Position numbers and translations under genes: made by a program. Shown here piece after piece: positions 41,269 to 50,438 of a DNA stretch of 64,000 nucleotides. Positions within the stretch are counted from its first letter, which is position 1; each line of letters opens with the position of its first letter. The notes under the pieces were generated by a model. It had not been told where the DNA came from. It searched no databases and saw nothing but the letters and a program-made list of their open reading frames with translations. Where the stretch lies: contig CAZEHO010000005.1 of assembly GCA_964511945.1 (NCBI GenBank), positions 48,315 to 112,314 of the forward strand. The letters run 5' to 3'. Source of the stretch: CAZEHO01 sp964511945. Its GTDB lineage: Bacteria > Actinomycetota > Acidimicrobiia > Spongiisociales > UBA11373.

Positions 41269-42077
41269 CGGCTCCCAGTCGTCGAGCCGAGCGCAGCGGG
41301 AACATCGGCGACGCTATCGACCACGATGTCCGGCGCGAATTCGGGCGGGACATCGCCGGGGTCGGAGGTGACACCGGTGAGCACGAGGATGGTCCGCCAG
41401 CCGGCTTCGATCCCGAACGCGAGGTCCGTTTCGGCGCGATCACCGATCATCCAGGTCGGGCCCGGTCCGAGGCGGGCTGCCACCGCCTGGCGCATCGGTG
41501 GGTGCGGCTTTCCCGCGATCTCGGGCGCGACTCCCGCGGTGAGTTCGACCACCGCGGCGAGTGCGCCACCACCCGGCCAGAGACCATCGGCGGTCGGGAA
41601 AGTGAGGTCGGAGTTGGTTGAGATGAACCTCGCTCCGTTGAGCACCGCGGTTGCGGCGTCTCGCATACGGGCGTAGGTCGTATCGCGATCCAGGCCGACG
41701 AACACCGAACGCGCCGAGTGCGGATCATCGGTCAGAGCGATGCCGTGAGATTGGAGGGTCGCCTCCAGCCCGGGCTCCCCGAGCACGAAGGCCGGTGCGT
41801 CATCGGGTCCGGCCATGGCGGCTGCCGCCATCGCGGAACTCACCACCTGATCCACCCGTGCCGGATACCCACAGAGCCGTTCGATGCGGGCCGCGACTCC
41901 GGACGCTTCCGTGGTCGAGTTGTTGGTTGCAAAGAGGAGCCGGTAGCCGGCTGCGTCGAGGGCATGGAGGGCGTCGCCGGTGCCCGCAATGCCGGTACCG
42001 GCCAGATAGAGCACCCCGTCGAGGTCAAACACGAGATTGCCCACATCGCCGTCCCGATCTGGAGACCCACCGGTCAT
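41265..42077 (-). CDS. HAD phosphatase, NagD-like (Rv1692-type)
   Basis: The 270-aa protein is a HAD-superfamily IIA phosphatase: nucleophile Asp in VFDLDGVLYLAG, TNNSTTE with the second motif, FISTNSDLTFP, and the C-terminal GKPHPPM and MIGDRAETDLAFGI metal site. Its M. tuberculosis counterpart Rv1692 hydrolyses glycerol-3-phosphate. The 52-nt gap to tlyA's small partner in other actinobacteria is occupied here by the rhomboid gene, so the order HAD-small-tlyA is interrupted. Confidence 0.85.
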   Translation of the reverse strand: MTGGSPDRDGDVGNLVFDLDGVLYLAGTGIAGTGDALHALDAAGYRLLFATNNSTTEASGVAARIERLCGYPARVDQVVSSAMAAAAMAGPDDAPAFVLGEPGLEATLQSHGIALTDDPHSARSVFVGLDRDTTYARMRDAATAVLNGARFISTNSDLTFPTADGLWPGGGALAAVVELTAGVAPEIAGKPHPPMRQAVAARLGPGPTWMIGDRAETDLAFGIEAGWRTILVLTGVTSDPGDVPPEFAPDIVVDSVADVPAALGSTTGSR

Positions 42078-42140
42078 GCCTGCTCCGCCCTTCCGTTGTG
42101 CGCCGGAGCGGGACGGTACCAGTCGCAGGTGCGGATCGAC

Positions 42141-43496
42141 TCAGCTGCGGGTGAGGTCACCGAAGCGGCGCAGCGTCTCGACGTAGAGCAGTGCCGTTCG
42201 GGCGAGCGATGCTTCGCTGACCCGTTCGTCGTTGCCGTGGAACATCGCAAGAAAGTCACCGAAGGCGAATGTGTCGTCGAGCAGGCCGGCTCCGTACGCA
42301 ATCGTCCCGCGGGTCCGGAAATAGCGGGCGTCGGTGGTGACCGGGATCATCGTGGGGACCAGACGGATGTCGTCTCCGCCCGCAACCAACGCAGCCGCGC
42401 TGAGCGCCTCCCACAGCGGACCCTCTGCCGGGGAACTGCTGGAAGGGGTGGCTTCAACGGCACCGATGTCGATCTCCTCCTCGAGTGCCGGACCGATTAC
42501 CTTCCTGAAGTGATCGATGACCGACATCTCGTCCTGGCCGGGAAGGACCCGAACATCGACTTCCGCCTCGGCGGCGTCGGGCACGACGTTCATCTTCACG
42601 CCCGAATGCATGGTGTTGGGACTGACCGTCAGGTGGGTGCAGGCATGGATCCACCTCGCGAAGCCCGGATCATCGAGAGCGATGAGATCGATCGCCCGGT
42701 CGATTCGATCCGGGTCGAGCAGGCTCTCCGCAAGGTCACCCGGAGGATCCCAGGCAGCCACGAATCGGCGCCACTCGTCGGTGATGTTCGCTTCCGGTGG
42801 AGCTGCCGCCAGCCGCTGGAGGGCATCCGCAAGCGGGACCAGTGCGTTCCTGGTCCCGTAGGGCTGGCTGCCGTGCCCCGGTATCCCGCTGCTCGTTAGC
42901 CGGCGCCACATCGGGCCCTTTTCGGCGACGGTGACGGGAAGGCCTGCACCGCCCGACCCGGGCAGCAGGGGTGTGGCGATCTCACCGATGAGGTAGTCAC
43001 ACCGCACCTCGTCCCAATGGTGTTCGATCACCCACTTGGCACCGAGGTGGCCGGCTGCTTCCTCGTCGGCAACGGCGAAGAACAGCACGTCGCCCGGTAG
43101 CCGGGGAATGTCCCGGTCACGGAGCCGCTTGAAGGCGGCCGCCATTGCAGCGGTCTGATCCAGCATGTCGACTGCGCCCCGGCCCCAGATGATGCCGTCG
43201 ATTCGCTCACCCCCGAACGGGTCGAACGTCCAGGTCGCCGGATTCGCAGGCACCACATCGGTATGCCCCATCAGCATCAAGGTCGGTGCGGTGGGATCGG
43301 AGCCGGGGACGCGGTACAGCAGGCTGGTGCGGCCCGGGTGGGGTTCGTACACGGCGTCGGGTTCGCCGAGGTAGCCGGCCAGGGTGGCCGCAGAGCGATG
43401 TTCGTGCCCGGAATCGGGGGTGCCGTCGTTGACACAGGCGTTGCGGATCAGCGCGACCAGGAGCTCGGAGACTTCACCGGCTGCAATCGGGCCCAT
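42141..43496 (-). CDS. M20-family peptidase
   Basis: The 451-aa enzyme matches M20/ArgE/DapE-type metallopeptidases: GHTDVVPANPATW (first His and Asp), WGRGAVDML (bridging Asp), FAVADEEAAGHLGAKWVIEH (catalytic Glu region) and GIPGHGSQPYG in the dimerisation domain. It may cleave dipeptides or acyl groups; substrate unknown. ATG 43496 is preferred because GAGGAGG is spaced 7 nt away, though GTG 43499 is in frame. A short gap separates it from the acetyltransferase at 43579. Confidence 0.9.
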   Translation of the reverse strand: MGPIAAGEVSELLVALIRNACVNDGTPDSGHEHRSAATLAGYLGEPDAVYEPHPGRTSLLYRVPGSDPTAPTLMLMGHTDVVPANPATWTFDPFGGERIDGIIWGRGAVDMLDQTAAMAAAFKRLRDRDIPRLPGDVLFFAVADEEAAGHLGAKWVIEHHWDEVRCDYLIGEIATPLLPGSGGAGLPVTVAEKGPMWRRLTSSGIPGHGSQPYGTRNALVPLADALQRLAAAPPEANITDEWRRFVAAWDPPGDLAESLLDPDRIDRAIDLIALDDPGFARWIHACTHLTVSPNTMHSGVKMNVVPDAAEAEVDVRVLPGQDEMSVIDHFRKVIGPALEEEIDIGAVEATPSSSSPAEGPLWEALSAAALVAGGDDIRLVPTMIPVTTDARYFRTRGTIAYGAGLLDDTFAFGDFLAMFHGNDERVSEASLARTALLYVETLRRFGDLTRS

Positions 43497-43578
43497 CACA
43501 CGTCCTCCTCGATGTCATGATCCGATAGTGCATCCTGCCACGGCCCGGGTCGGCCCGGAGCCGGCGGCCGCCGGGCCG

Positions 43579-44118
43579 TCAGCCACCAAGTCGGTCTGCG
43601 GATTCGGAGCGCTCGTCACGATTCATCACGATATGGCGCGCCTTGAATCCGTTTGCCTCGTAGAAGTTCTTGGCAATCCGGTGGCCGGGCGAGACGTGAG
43701 CGTCGAAGAGGCGGTGGCCGCTGGTGCGGGAGTCGGCGAGGAACTCCCCCATCATCGCCTCGGCCACTCCGGTCTCGCGTGCCGCAGGCTCGGTGAACAG
43801 ATGCCGGACCACCGCTATCCGTTGGGATCCCGCTTGTGGCTGCAAGGGCTCGGAGCGGCCGACCAGAAACCCAACCGGGACATCGTCGATGGTGCCGATG
43901 AGTACCGTCGACCAGCGGTCGGTGAGGAGCCCGGTGAAGGTCTCATCCACCGGCTCGGCGAGGCCCTCGGTGATCGGCCAGACCTTCTTCAGGGCAGTGA
44001 GTTCCGTCTCGAGTTCGCGATAGAGCCGCATGAACTCTGAGGCATCCGCGAGCGCGGCGGGACGGCTCGCGATCTGCGGCGCGGTGCCGCCGGCGTCATC
44101 GCCCTCAGGCGCAGTCAC
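43579..44118 (-). CDS. GNAT-family N-acetyltransferase
   Basis: The 179-aa protein has the GNAT pattern, with RHLFTEPAARETGVAEAMMGEFLAD as the acetyl-CoA region (about residues 100-125) and HRIAKNFYEANGFKARHIVM as the C-terminal motif. GTG 44118 is preferred because it overlaps the DUF4193 stop by 14 nt; a start at 44187 would overlap more of that gene. Substrate is unknown. The two genes are probably cotranscribed. Confidence 0.8.
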   Translation of the reverse strand: MTAPEGDDAGGTAPQIASRPAALADASEFMRLYRELETELTALKKVWPITEGLAEPVDETFTGLLTDRWSTVLIGTIDDVPVGFLVGRSEPLQPQAGSQRIAVVRHLFTEPAARETGVAEAMMGEFLADSRTSGHRLFDAHVSPGHRIAKNFYEANGFKARHIVMNRDERSESADRLGG

Positions 44119-44533
44119 GGCACAGCTTCTTCCTGGCGTTGGCCAGCTGAGTGGTTCGCTTGACCAGGAAGCAGTAGCTGCACACAAATTCGTCGTCGTG
44201 GATCGACTCCGCGCTCGACTCCAAGGCGATTGCCTCCCGCCTCATCTGGCGGAGCTCCTCGAGCTCATCGACCGGGAGTGACTCCGCGGCCTCATCCTCG
44301 GTGAGCATTTCGAGCTCTTCCTCTTCGAGCTCGTCGAGCGCCTCATCCGCGCCCTCTTCGTCACCGGGTTTCGCTTCGGCGTTGTCGCCCTCGGCGTACT
44401 TCTCGCCCTCGAAGTCGTCGGCCCCGTCGACGTCGTCTGCGTCGAGGTCCTCGCCCTCATTCTCGGTCCAGTCGCCGCTCTGCGGCTCCTCTTCCGTGAA
44501 CTCTTGCTCATCCCGTTTGGGTGGCGGAACCAT
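44105..44533 (-). CDS. DUF4193-family acidic zinc-binding protein
   Basis: The 142-aa protein is very acidic in its N-terminal half (EEEPQSGDWTENEGEDLDAD and onward) and ends in a conserved domain with FVCSYCFLVKRTTQLAN and CRDCA, four Cys that probably bind zinc. DUF4193 is common in actinobacteria and its function is unknown. ATG 44533 has GAGGAG 3 nt upstream. A TATACT hexamer at 44562-44567 is a likely -10. Confidence 0.85.
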   Translation of the reverse strand: MVPPPKRDEQEFTEEEPQSGDWTENEGEDLDADDVDGADDFEGEKYAEGDNAEAKPGDEEGADEALDELEEEELEMLTEDEAAESLPVDELEELRQMRREAIALESSAESIHDDEFVCSYCFLVKRTTQLANARKKLCRDCA

Positions 44534-44621
44534 CGTCTCCTCTATCTCACAAGGCGGCGAGAGTATAGGGTCGGCCGGCGGCCGAATCGACCATTCTGTG
44601 GGTCGTTCCATGTGACATCGG

Positions 44622-45503
44622 TTAGATCTTGATCCGAATTGCCCCCGGAACGGTCCGAACCGTGACCGGGGTCTCCCCGAGATAGTCGCCGTCGACCTCG
44701 ACCGGCCACGACCGTTCGGCGGTGATTGTGAGTGTCCCAGACCGGAAGCGGCGGAGTGTGGGGTGATTGAGATGGAGGCCCCGGCGGGCTTTCGGAACGA
44801 TCGCCAGGTATCGAAGGCGGGATCCGGTAAACACCTGAACGTCGAACACTCCATCAACGAGGCTGGCCTTTGGAGCGATGTTGATCCCGCCGCCGAAGAA
44901 CTGCCCGTTGGCCAGGACCGTGGCAATCGCCCGGCCGTCGAACTGCCGCTGCTCCATCTCGACGCGGATCCGGGTCCTGGCGAAGAACGGCAGCACCGTC
45001 CAGAAGGCTGCGAGGTACCGGCGCTCACCGAAAAAGCGGGGCAGGCGGTTGGCTCGCTTCACGGTGGCTCCGAGGAGTCCGAGATCGGCTGCGTTCATAA
45101 AGTATCGGGTACCCCACGAGCCCTCGATGACTCCTGCATCGGTCAGGTAGGTCGTGTTCCCGCTGAGGTGAGCGACCGCGCCGTCGATGTCCTGGGGAAT
45201 CCCGAACACGCGCACGAAATCGCAGCCGGAGCCCGCCGGAACGATCCCCAGGAGCGGTGGTTCGACGGGACGGCGCTTCAGCAATGCGTCGACAACGAGG
45301 CTGACCGTGCCATCCCCGCCGACCGCGATCACGCCATCGAATGACCCGGTCTCGGCCTCGGCGATGAGGTCGGCGATGTGCTCCGGCGATTCCGAGACGG
45401 CGAGGTGCGCGTCGATCCCTTCGCGTTCGAAGGCCTGCCGCACCGGCTCAGCCACGTCGGTGGAACCCCCTGCACCGGGGTTGAGGATCGCAAGCCACCT
45501 CAT
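44622..45503 (-). CDS. Diacylglycerol kinase-family lipid kinase
   Basis: The 293-aa protein has a diacylglycerol-kinase catalytic domain: ILNPGAGGSTDV near the N-terminus, AVGGDGTVSLVVDALLKRR as the ATP site (about residues 60-78), GSGCDFVRVFGIPQD, and a C-terminal beta-rich domain with SWPVEVDGDYLGETPV. Relatives phosphorylate diacylglycerol or other lipids. It is coupled to helY (ATGA). Rv2252-like enzymes in mycobacteria are close. No membrane helix is seen. Confidence 0.88.
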   Translation of the reverse strand: MRWLAILNPGAGGSTDVAEPVRQAFEREGIDAHLAVSESPEHIADLIAEAETGSFDGVIAVGGDGTVSLVVDALLKRRPVEPPLLGIVPAGSGCDFVRVFGIPQDIDGAVAHLSGNTTYLTDAGVIEGSWGTRYFMNAADLGLLGATVKRANRLPRFFGERRYLAAFWTVLPFFARTRIRVEMEQRQFDGRAIATVLANGQFFGGGINIAPKASLVDGVFDVQVFTGSRLRYLAIVPKARRGLHLNHPTLRRFRSGTLTITAERSWPVEVDGDYLGETPVTVRTVPGAIRIKI

Positions 45504-48028
45504 ACGGCACCCGCGGCTGCGACCACACCACGATCCACCAGCCGGGCGGCTGCCGCCGCGCCGTCGGCGTGTTCGGGAGCGACATCCCGGATCTGGCGGA
45601 GCAGGTCGATCAGCTGGCGACTGTTGCGCACGAAGTCCCCCACACTCCCCCCCTCGTCCTCAAACAGATCCTGGAGGTCGTCTCCCGAGGCCCAACGGTA
45701 GGCGAGTTCGGCAAACCCTGCCTCGGGCGGCCTGCTCTGGGGGAGGCCGGCGGCTGCCTCGTCATCGGCCAGACGGTTCCACAGGGCGGCGACCCCGTCG
45801 GCGCGTTCGGCCAGCTCAAAGGAGGGCCAGCGATCGGGAGGAACCTCAGCCCGGGGTTCGAACGTGAACGCCGAGGCGAGTGCGGCGAGTTCAGCCGGTT
45901 CAAGTCCGTCGAACAGGCCCTCCCCAAGCGACTCGGCCAGGAGCAGGTCGAGCTCGTTGTAGATGAAGCGGAGGCGCTCCCCCGTCGGTGTCAGGGACCA
46001 GCCTTCGGCATACCCCCAGGACTCGAGCAGCCCCCGGATCGATCGCAATTGGGGCACGAGACCGGCAGCGGAGCCGGCCAGCAGCCGCCGGAGGCGTTCG
46101 ATCCTGCGTTCGGTCCGGCGGGCGGCGCGCGCTGCCGAGCGGTGGCGGTCGAGATCCGGACACACCCCCGCGTCGGCCGGTTCGCCGGCCGGGAGGTCGG
46201 GGCGCAGCTCGGGCTCACCGCCGAGCGTCTCGGCTTCGAGCCGCCGCAGCACCGCGTCGCGGAACGCCTGCTCACGTGGGGCATAGGGCTCGGGGAGGTC
46301 GAGCCGGCCGATTCGGGTGGCCTCGGCCGGAATCCGGTCGGCAGCGATCTGGCGCAGCTCACCGGTGGGAGTGACGGTCATCAGGCGGGGCCGACTGCCC
46401 CGCCCCCGGGCGACGACGACGTGATGAACGGCTTCGCCCCTGTCGGTCCAGCGCAGGATGTCGCCCGGACCAAGGCGAGCGGCAAACGCAGCCATCACGT
46501 CCGCGAGCGACGGGCCGCTCGGACCTACCGCATCGTCGATCGGCCCGTACTCGCAGCGGGCCAGTTCCTCATGTCCCCGCAATTCGGAGCGTGCTTCTTG
46601 GAGATTCAGTTCGAGCTGGCGGCGTCGTTCATCCTCGTGAAACTGTGCGAACGATGAGTTGAGCAACTCTTCGGCGGTTGGGCGCGGGTAGGTGGCAATC
46701 AGGTTGGCGACCATGTTGTACGTTGGGGCAAAGCTGGAACGGAGGGGATGGGCGCCGGTTCCGGCGATGGCCGCGACCCGTTCGAACGGGACGTATTGGG
46801 AGTAGAGGACGACGGCGGTGCCGAGTTCATCGATCCCGCGCCGGCCGGCCCGCCCCGTCAACTGGGTGTAGTCGCCCGGCTGGAGGAGTTCGTGGCCATC
46901 GCCGGTGAACTTGGAGAGGTTCTCCAGGACGACGGTGCGAGCCGGCATGTTGATACCAAGAGACAGCGTTTCGGTGGCGAACACCAGCCTGACCAAGCCC
47001 GCTCCGAAAAGGTGCTCGACGGTCTCCTTGAAGGCGGGAATCATCCCGGCGTGGTGGGGTGCCACCCCGGCCTCCAACGCTCGCAGCCACGTGTCGTAGC
47101 CGACCACGCTGAGGTCGTGGGGATCGAGGTGGGCCACCCGCTGCTCGGCGGCAGCGCGAATCGTCGCGGCCTCCTCCGTGGTCGTGAGCCGAAGTCCGGA
47201 ATCAACCACCTGCTGGGAGGCGGCGTCGCACCCGACGCGCGAGAAGATGAAGTAGATGGCCGGCAGCAGTCCGCGGCCGCGCAGCAGTTCGACGGTCTCG
47301 TAGCGACGGGGCGTGACGAAACGTTTGCCCCGGGGGGCCCGCTTGCGGAGCAGCTTGGTGATCTGCTGGCTGGGGCGGCCCGGGGGGTCGAAGACCCCCA
47401 TGAGGTGTAACTCCCCACGGTCCCAGCGGTCCTTGATCAGGTATTCGGAATCGAGTGGCACCGGTCGGGTGCGCTCGACGACGAGTGAGGTGGGTCCCCG
47501 CCGCGCCGTGACCCACGCGGCGAACTCCTCGGGGTTGGCGATGGTCGCAGACAGGCAGACCAGCGGGATGGACCGGTCCAGGTGGATGATGATCTCCTCC
47601 CAGACGGCGCCGCGGGCCCGATCCTGGAGGTAATGCACCTCGTCGAGGATGGCGACGCCGATATCGGCCAGGTCCGGACTCGCGGCGTACATCATGTTGC
47701 GGAGGACCTCGGTGGTCATGACGACGATCGGCGCAGTGCCGTTGATCGAGTTGTCGCCGGTCAGCAGGCCGACGGCGGCATCGCCGTGGACACCCCGGAA
47801 ATCCCCAAATTTCTGGTTCGAGAGCGCCTTCAGCGGTGTCGTGTACATCGCCCGCAGGCCCTGCTGGTGGGCCCGGGCGATTGCGGCCTCGGCGATGGCG
47901 GTCTTGCCTGCCCCGGTCGGTGCCGTGACCACGACCGACTCACCCCGGTCGATGGCCGCCGCGGCATCGTATTGGAACCGATCGGCGGAGAACGGGAGGC
48001 CGTCCAGATACCCGCGAGCACCCGTCAT
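45500..48028 (-). CDS. helY: Ski2-like DEAD/DEAH-box RNA helicase HelY
   Basis: The 842-aa protein has the superfamily 2 motifs: Walker A TAPTGAGKTAIAEAAI, TTPLKALSNQKF, DEVHYLQD, LSATIANPEEF, GINMPARTVVLENLSKF and QLTGRAGRRGID. A C-terminal DSHCT-like region (SWGYAEGWSLTPTGERLRFI) completes the Ski2/Mtr4 plan. It probably unwinds RNA. ATG 48028 overlaps the tatC stop (ATGA). The order tatA-tatC-helY is conserved in actinobacteria (Rv2094c-Rv2092c). Confidence 0.93.
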   Translation of the reverse strand: MTGARGYLDGLPFSADRFQYDAAAAIDRGESVVVTAPTGAGKTAIAEAAIARAHQQGLRAMYTTPLKALSNQKFGDFRGVHGDAAVGLLTGDNSINGTAPIVVMTTEVLRNMMYAASPDLADIGVAILDEVHYLQDRARGAVWEEIIIHLDRSIPLVCLSATIANPEEFAAWVTARRGPTSLVVERTRPVPLDSEYLIKDRWDRGELHLMGVFDPPGRPSQQITKLLRKRAPRGKRFVTPRRYETVELLRGRGLLPAIYFIFSRVGCDAASQQVVDSGLRLTTTEEAATIRAAAEQRVAHLDPHDLSVVGYDTWLRALEAGVAPHHAGMIPAFKETVEHLFGAGLVRLVFATETLSLGINMPARTVVLENLSKFTGDGHELLQPGDYTQLTGRAGRRGIDELGTAVVLYSQYVPFERVAAIAGTGAHPLRSSFAPTYNMVANLIATYPRPTAEELLNSSFAQFHEDERRRQLELNLQEARSELRGHEELARCEYGPIDDAVGPSGPSLADVMAAFAARLGPGDILRWTDRGEAVHHVVVARGRGSRPRLMTVTPTGELRQIAADRIPAEATRIGRLDLPEPYAPREQAFRDAVLRRLEAETLGGEPELRPDLPAGEPADAGVCPDLDRHRSAARAARRTERRIERLRRLLAGSAAGLVPQLRSIRGLLESWGYAEGWSLTPTGERLRFIYNELDLLLAESLGEGLFDGLEPAELAALASAFTFEPRAEVPPDRWPSFELAERADGVAALWNRLADDEAAAGLPQSRPPEAGFAELAYRWASGDDLQDLFEDEGGSVGDFVRNSRQLIDLLRQIRDVAPEHADGAAAAARLVDRGVVAAAGAV

Positions 48029-48735
48029 CGGCGGAGCAGGAATCGAACGAGCCAGATATCGATCTCGTACAGCAGGTAGAGCGGTGCGGAGAGCAAGAGC
48101 AGGGTGAGCGGATCTCCGCTGGGGGTCACCACCGCACCGACCACGACGATGATCACCGCAGCCCACCTGCGGCCCTTTGACAGAGTGCGCCAGCCGACCA
48201 TGCCTGCTGCCGCGGCGAGGAACAGGAAGACGGGGAACTCGAAGGCGATCCCAAAGACCAGCAGAAAGCGGAGAGCGAAGCCGAGATAGAAATCTCCGCC
48301 GATGGTCGGATCGAGATCGTCACCTCCAAAATCGATGAGGAATCCGAGGCCTCGCTCCAGCGACCAGTAGCCGAACCAGATGCCTCCTACGAAGAGCAGG
48401 ACCAGCACGGTCACGATCGGGATGACCCACTTCCGCTCACGCTTCGTGAGGCCGGGACTGATGAACGCCCAGATCTGGTAGATCACGACCGGGCTGGCCA
48501 GGACCACGCCACCGAACAGCGAGATCCGCATGAACAGCGAGAACGCTTCGGTGGGGCGGAAGAACACGAGGTTCCGTTGATCCGAGACCTTCTCGTAGGG
48601 GCCGATGAGAAGGTCGAACAGCCACTCCCGAAAGATGAACGCGACGATGGCCCCGACGACGATCGCGAGCGCAGCCTTGAAGATGCGGGACCGTAGCTCG
48701 TCGAGATGCTCCATCAGGGGCTGCGGAGATCTCAT
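48025..48735 (-). CDS. tatC: Sec-independent translocase protein TatC
   Basis: The 236-aa protein has six membrane helices. The N-terminal MEHLDELRSRIFKAALAIVV and SPVVIYQIWAFISPGLTKRERKW are TatC signatures, and the cytoplasmic Glu-rich loops that bind twin-arginine signals are in place. The GDDLDPTIGGDFYLGFALRF stretch sits in the third periplasmic loop. It is ATGA-coupled to tatA before it and helY after it. With TatA it would export folded proteins. Confidence 0.96.
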   Translation of the reverse strand: MRSPQPLMEHLDELRSRIFKAALAIVVGAIVAFIFREWLFDLLIGPYEKVSDQRNLVFFRPTEAFSLFMRISLFGGVVLASPVVIYQIWAFISPGLTKRERKWVIPIVTVLVLLFVGGIWFGYWSLERGLGFLIDFGGDDLDPTIGGDFYLGFALRFLLVFGIAFEFPVFLFLAAAAGMVGWRTLSKGRRWAAVIIVVVGAVVTPSGDPLTLLLLSAPLYLLYEIDIWLVRFLLRR

Positions 48736-49031
48736 CCACGCTCCGGGGGCTCGTCGGGCTCCTCCGGGTCGGCCGCCGCGGTGGTACCGGTACCGGGATC
48801 CGTGGGGCCCGGGTCGACCGTCGTCGCCATTTCGCGACGCACGTCGGAGAGCGTCGTCAGGGTGTCCCCGTACTCAGCCTCCAGACCTTCCTTGAGTTCA
48901 TTCGCCGCAGAGCGCATCTGGCGGAGCAACCGGCCCGCCTGCCGGGCCATTTCCGGCAGGCGCCGCGGACCGAACACCAGGAGTGCGACGACGGCAATGG
49001 TGACGATCTCGGCCGGGCTGACGCTGAACAC
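48732..49031 (-). CDS. tatA: Twin-arginine translocase subunit TatA/TatB type
   Basis: The 99-aa protein has one N-terminal transmembrane helix (AEIVTIAVVALLVFGPRRLP) with the FGPRRLP hinge, an amphipathic helix (ARQAGRLLRQMRSAANELKE) and a Pro/Glu/Asp-rich tail. GTG 49031 is fixed by the TACGAT hexamer 6 nt upstream, which also gives the family's usual start. Whether it acts as TatA or TatB is unclear; only one such gene is in the window. Confidence 0.92.
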   Translation of the reverse strand: MFSVSPAEIVTIAVVALLVFGPRRLPEMARQAGRLLRQMRSAANELKEGLEAEYGDTLTTLSDVRREMATTVDPGPTDPGTGTTAAADPEEPDEPPERG

Positions 49032-49037
49032 GGCGCC

Positions 49038-49043
49038 ATCGTA
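49038..49043 (-). promoter_or_regulatory. -10 element of a probable leaderless mRNA
   Basis: Minus-strand TACGAT lies 6 nt before GTG 49031 and would start tatA-tatC-helY. Confidence 0.5.
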
Positions 49044-49119
49044 GGGCGGTCGCTCTCGGGGGGACCAGAACATGAGGGGCGGCCGATGGCCGCCCCTCAC
49101 TCGAAGATCGTGCTGTCGC

Positions 49120-49410
49120 TCAGGATCCCAAGCGTTCGGGCCAGTCTTCGTGTTCAAGCGCCGCGGTGAACGCAGCGATTTCGTTCTCGGTGATCGGGCC
49201 TGGCTCGTCGGGGACCTCGTATGCCACTCCCGTAGCCAGGAGAATGCTCACCACTCGGTGGTTGGCCGGACGATGCTGCACATCGTCGCAATGCGGGCAT
49301 TGGAAGAGGTAAGTCCCGGTGCCGTCGTCGGGGGTGAGGCGGAGTGTTAGGTCCGACGGAGCCAATTCCACGTCGCCACAGATTGGGCAAGATGTGCGAA
49401 TGGTCGTCAT
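49120..49410 (-). CDS. Small zinc-ribbon protein, 96 aa
   Basis: The protein has CPICGDVEL and FQCPHCDDVQH, two CxxC pairs that should bind one zinc. A helical C-terminus follows with ENEIAAFTAALEHEDWPERL. No enzyme motif is seen. GGAG is 8 nt before the ATG. It lies upstream of tatA on the same strand, but tatA has its own -10, so cotranscription is uncertain. Confidence 0.65.
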   Translation of the reverse strand: MTTIRTSCPICGDVELAPSDLTLRLTPDDGTGTYLFQCPHCDDVQHRPANHRVVSILLATGVAYEVPDEPGPITENEIAAFTAALEHEDWPERLGS

Positions 49411-49502
49411 CCCAGTCTCCGGTCCGTTCGTAGCTTCCAGTGGCCGTATCGGGCGGTTTCCGGGGGGCCTGAATGACCATTCCCCCAGATAGTCCCTTGG
49501 GA

Positions 49503-50438
49503 CTAGCTCGCGCCGTATCTGGAGAGAATCCTGGACCGCAGATCTTCACGGGCGTCGCCAACTTCAGGCCCGTCGAGCAGCTGGGCACGATCACCGAGCC
49601 GGAGCAGGAGCCGGGCCGCGACCTTGGCGTCAGTGGCACTGAAGTCGACGGTGACATCGCCGCCGTCGTAGCGCTCGACGATCTCAACCGGGTAGTAGTC
49701 CGCCACCCAGGTCGCCTCCGGACCCAGCCGGATGCGGGCACGGACGTCGTCAACTCCCGGTGTGTACCGGACGACCGGTGGCGGCGGCTCCGGCGGCGGC
49801 TCGAACCGCTCGGCGGCCGGTTTGAGATCGAGGATGCGGTCCACTCGGAAGACCCGCTCCCCACCGGCAAGGCGGCAGTGGGCGGAGAGATACCAGTTGC
49901 CCATGGTCGAAAACACCGACCACGGTTCGACGTTGCGCTCGGTGCGCTCCCCGCTGGCGATGGAGGAGTACACCAGCCGGACCACCACACCGTCGGCGGC
50001 TGCCCGCCGCAACATATCGACGAACTCCGGTTCGGCCGGAAGCTCGACCGAGATCGCTTCTTCCTCCGGAAGCAGCACCCGCTGCAGCTTGGTGACGGCG
50101 GTCGCCAGCGATGGGGGCGCCACCCCGGACGACACCAAGGCCATGCCTCCGGCGAGCAGCATGAGCGCCTCGGCGGCCGTGAGACGGACGGGGCGGGCGA
50201 AGTAGTCGGCCATGTCAACGACGACCTCGTCTTCGTCGACGTAGGCGACCATCAGGTCCCCGGGTCCATAGCCGGGGAGCCCGCACACGAATACCAGATT
50301 CAGATCCCGGACCAACTCGTCGGGGCGGTATCCGAACCGGTCACAGACCTCGTCGACCGTGGCTCCGTCGTTGGCGATCACCCAGGGGAGCATCGAAAGG
50401 ATCCGGGTGAGCCGCTCGGCGGTGCGGGCGCTCGTCAC
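49503..50438 (-). CDS. pafC: WYL-domain transcriptional activator PafC
   Basis: The 311-aa protein has an N-terminal winged helix (AERLTRILSMLPWVIAND, VDEVCDRFGYRPDELVRDLN) and a WYL domain (NVEPWSVFSTMGNWYLSAHC, then FRVDRI), followed by a WCX domain. PafB and PafC activate LexA-independent DNA-damage genes in mycobacteria. GTG 50438 overlaps the pafB stop as GTGA. Its paralogue pafB is next to it, so both are probably made together. Confidence 0.9.
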   Translation of the reverse strand: MTSARTAERLTRILSMLPWVIANDGATVDEVCDRFGYRPDELVRDLNLVFVCGLPGYGPGDLMVAYVDEDEVVVDMADYFARPVRLTAAEALMLLAGGMALVSSGVAPPSLATAVTKLQRVLLPEEEAISVELPAEPEFVDMLRRAAADGVVVRLVYSSIASGERTERNVEPWSVFSTMGNWYLSAHCRLAGGERVFRVDRILDLKPAAERFEPPPEPPPPVVRYTPGVDDVRARIRLGPEATWVADYYPVEIVERYDGGDVTVDFSATDAKVAARLLLRLGDRAQLLDGPEVGDAREDLRSRILSRYGAS

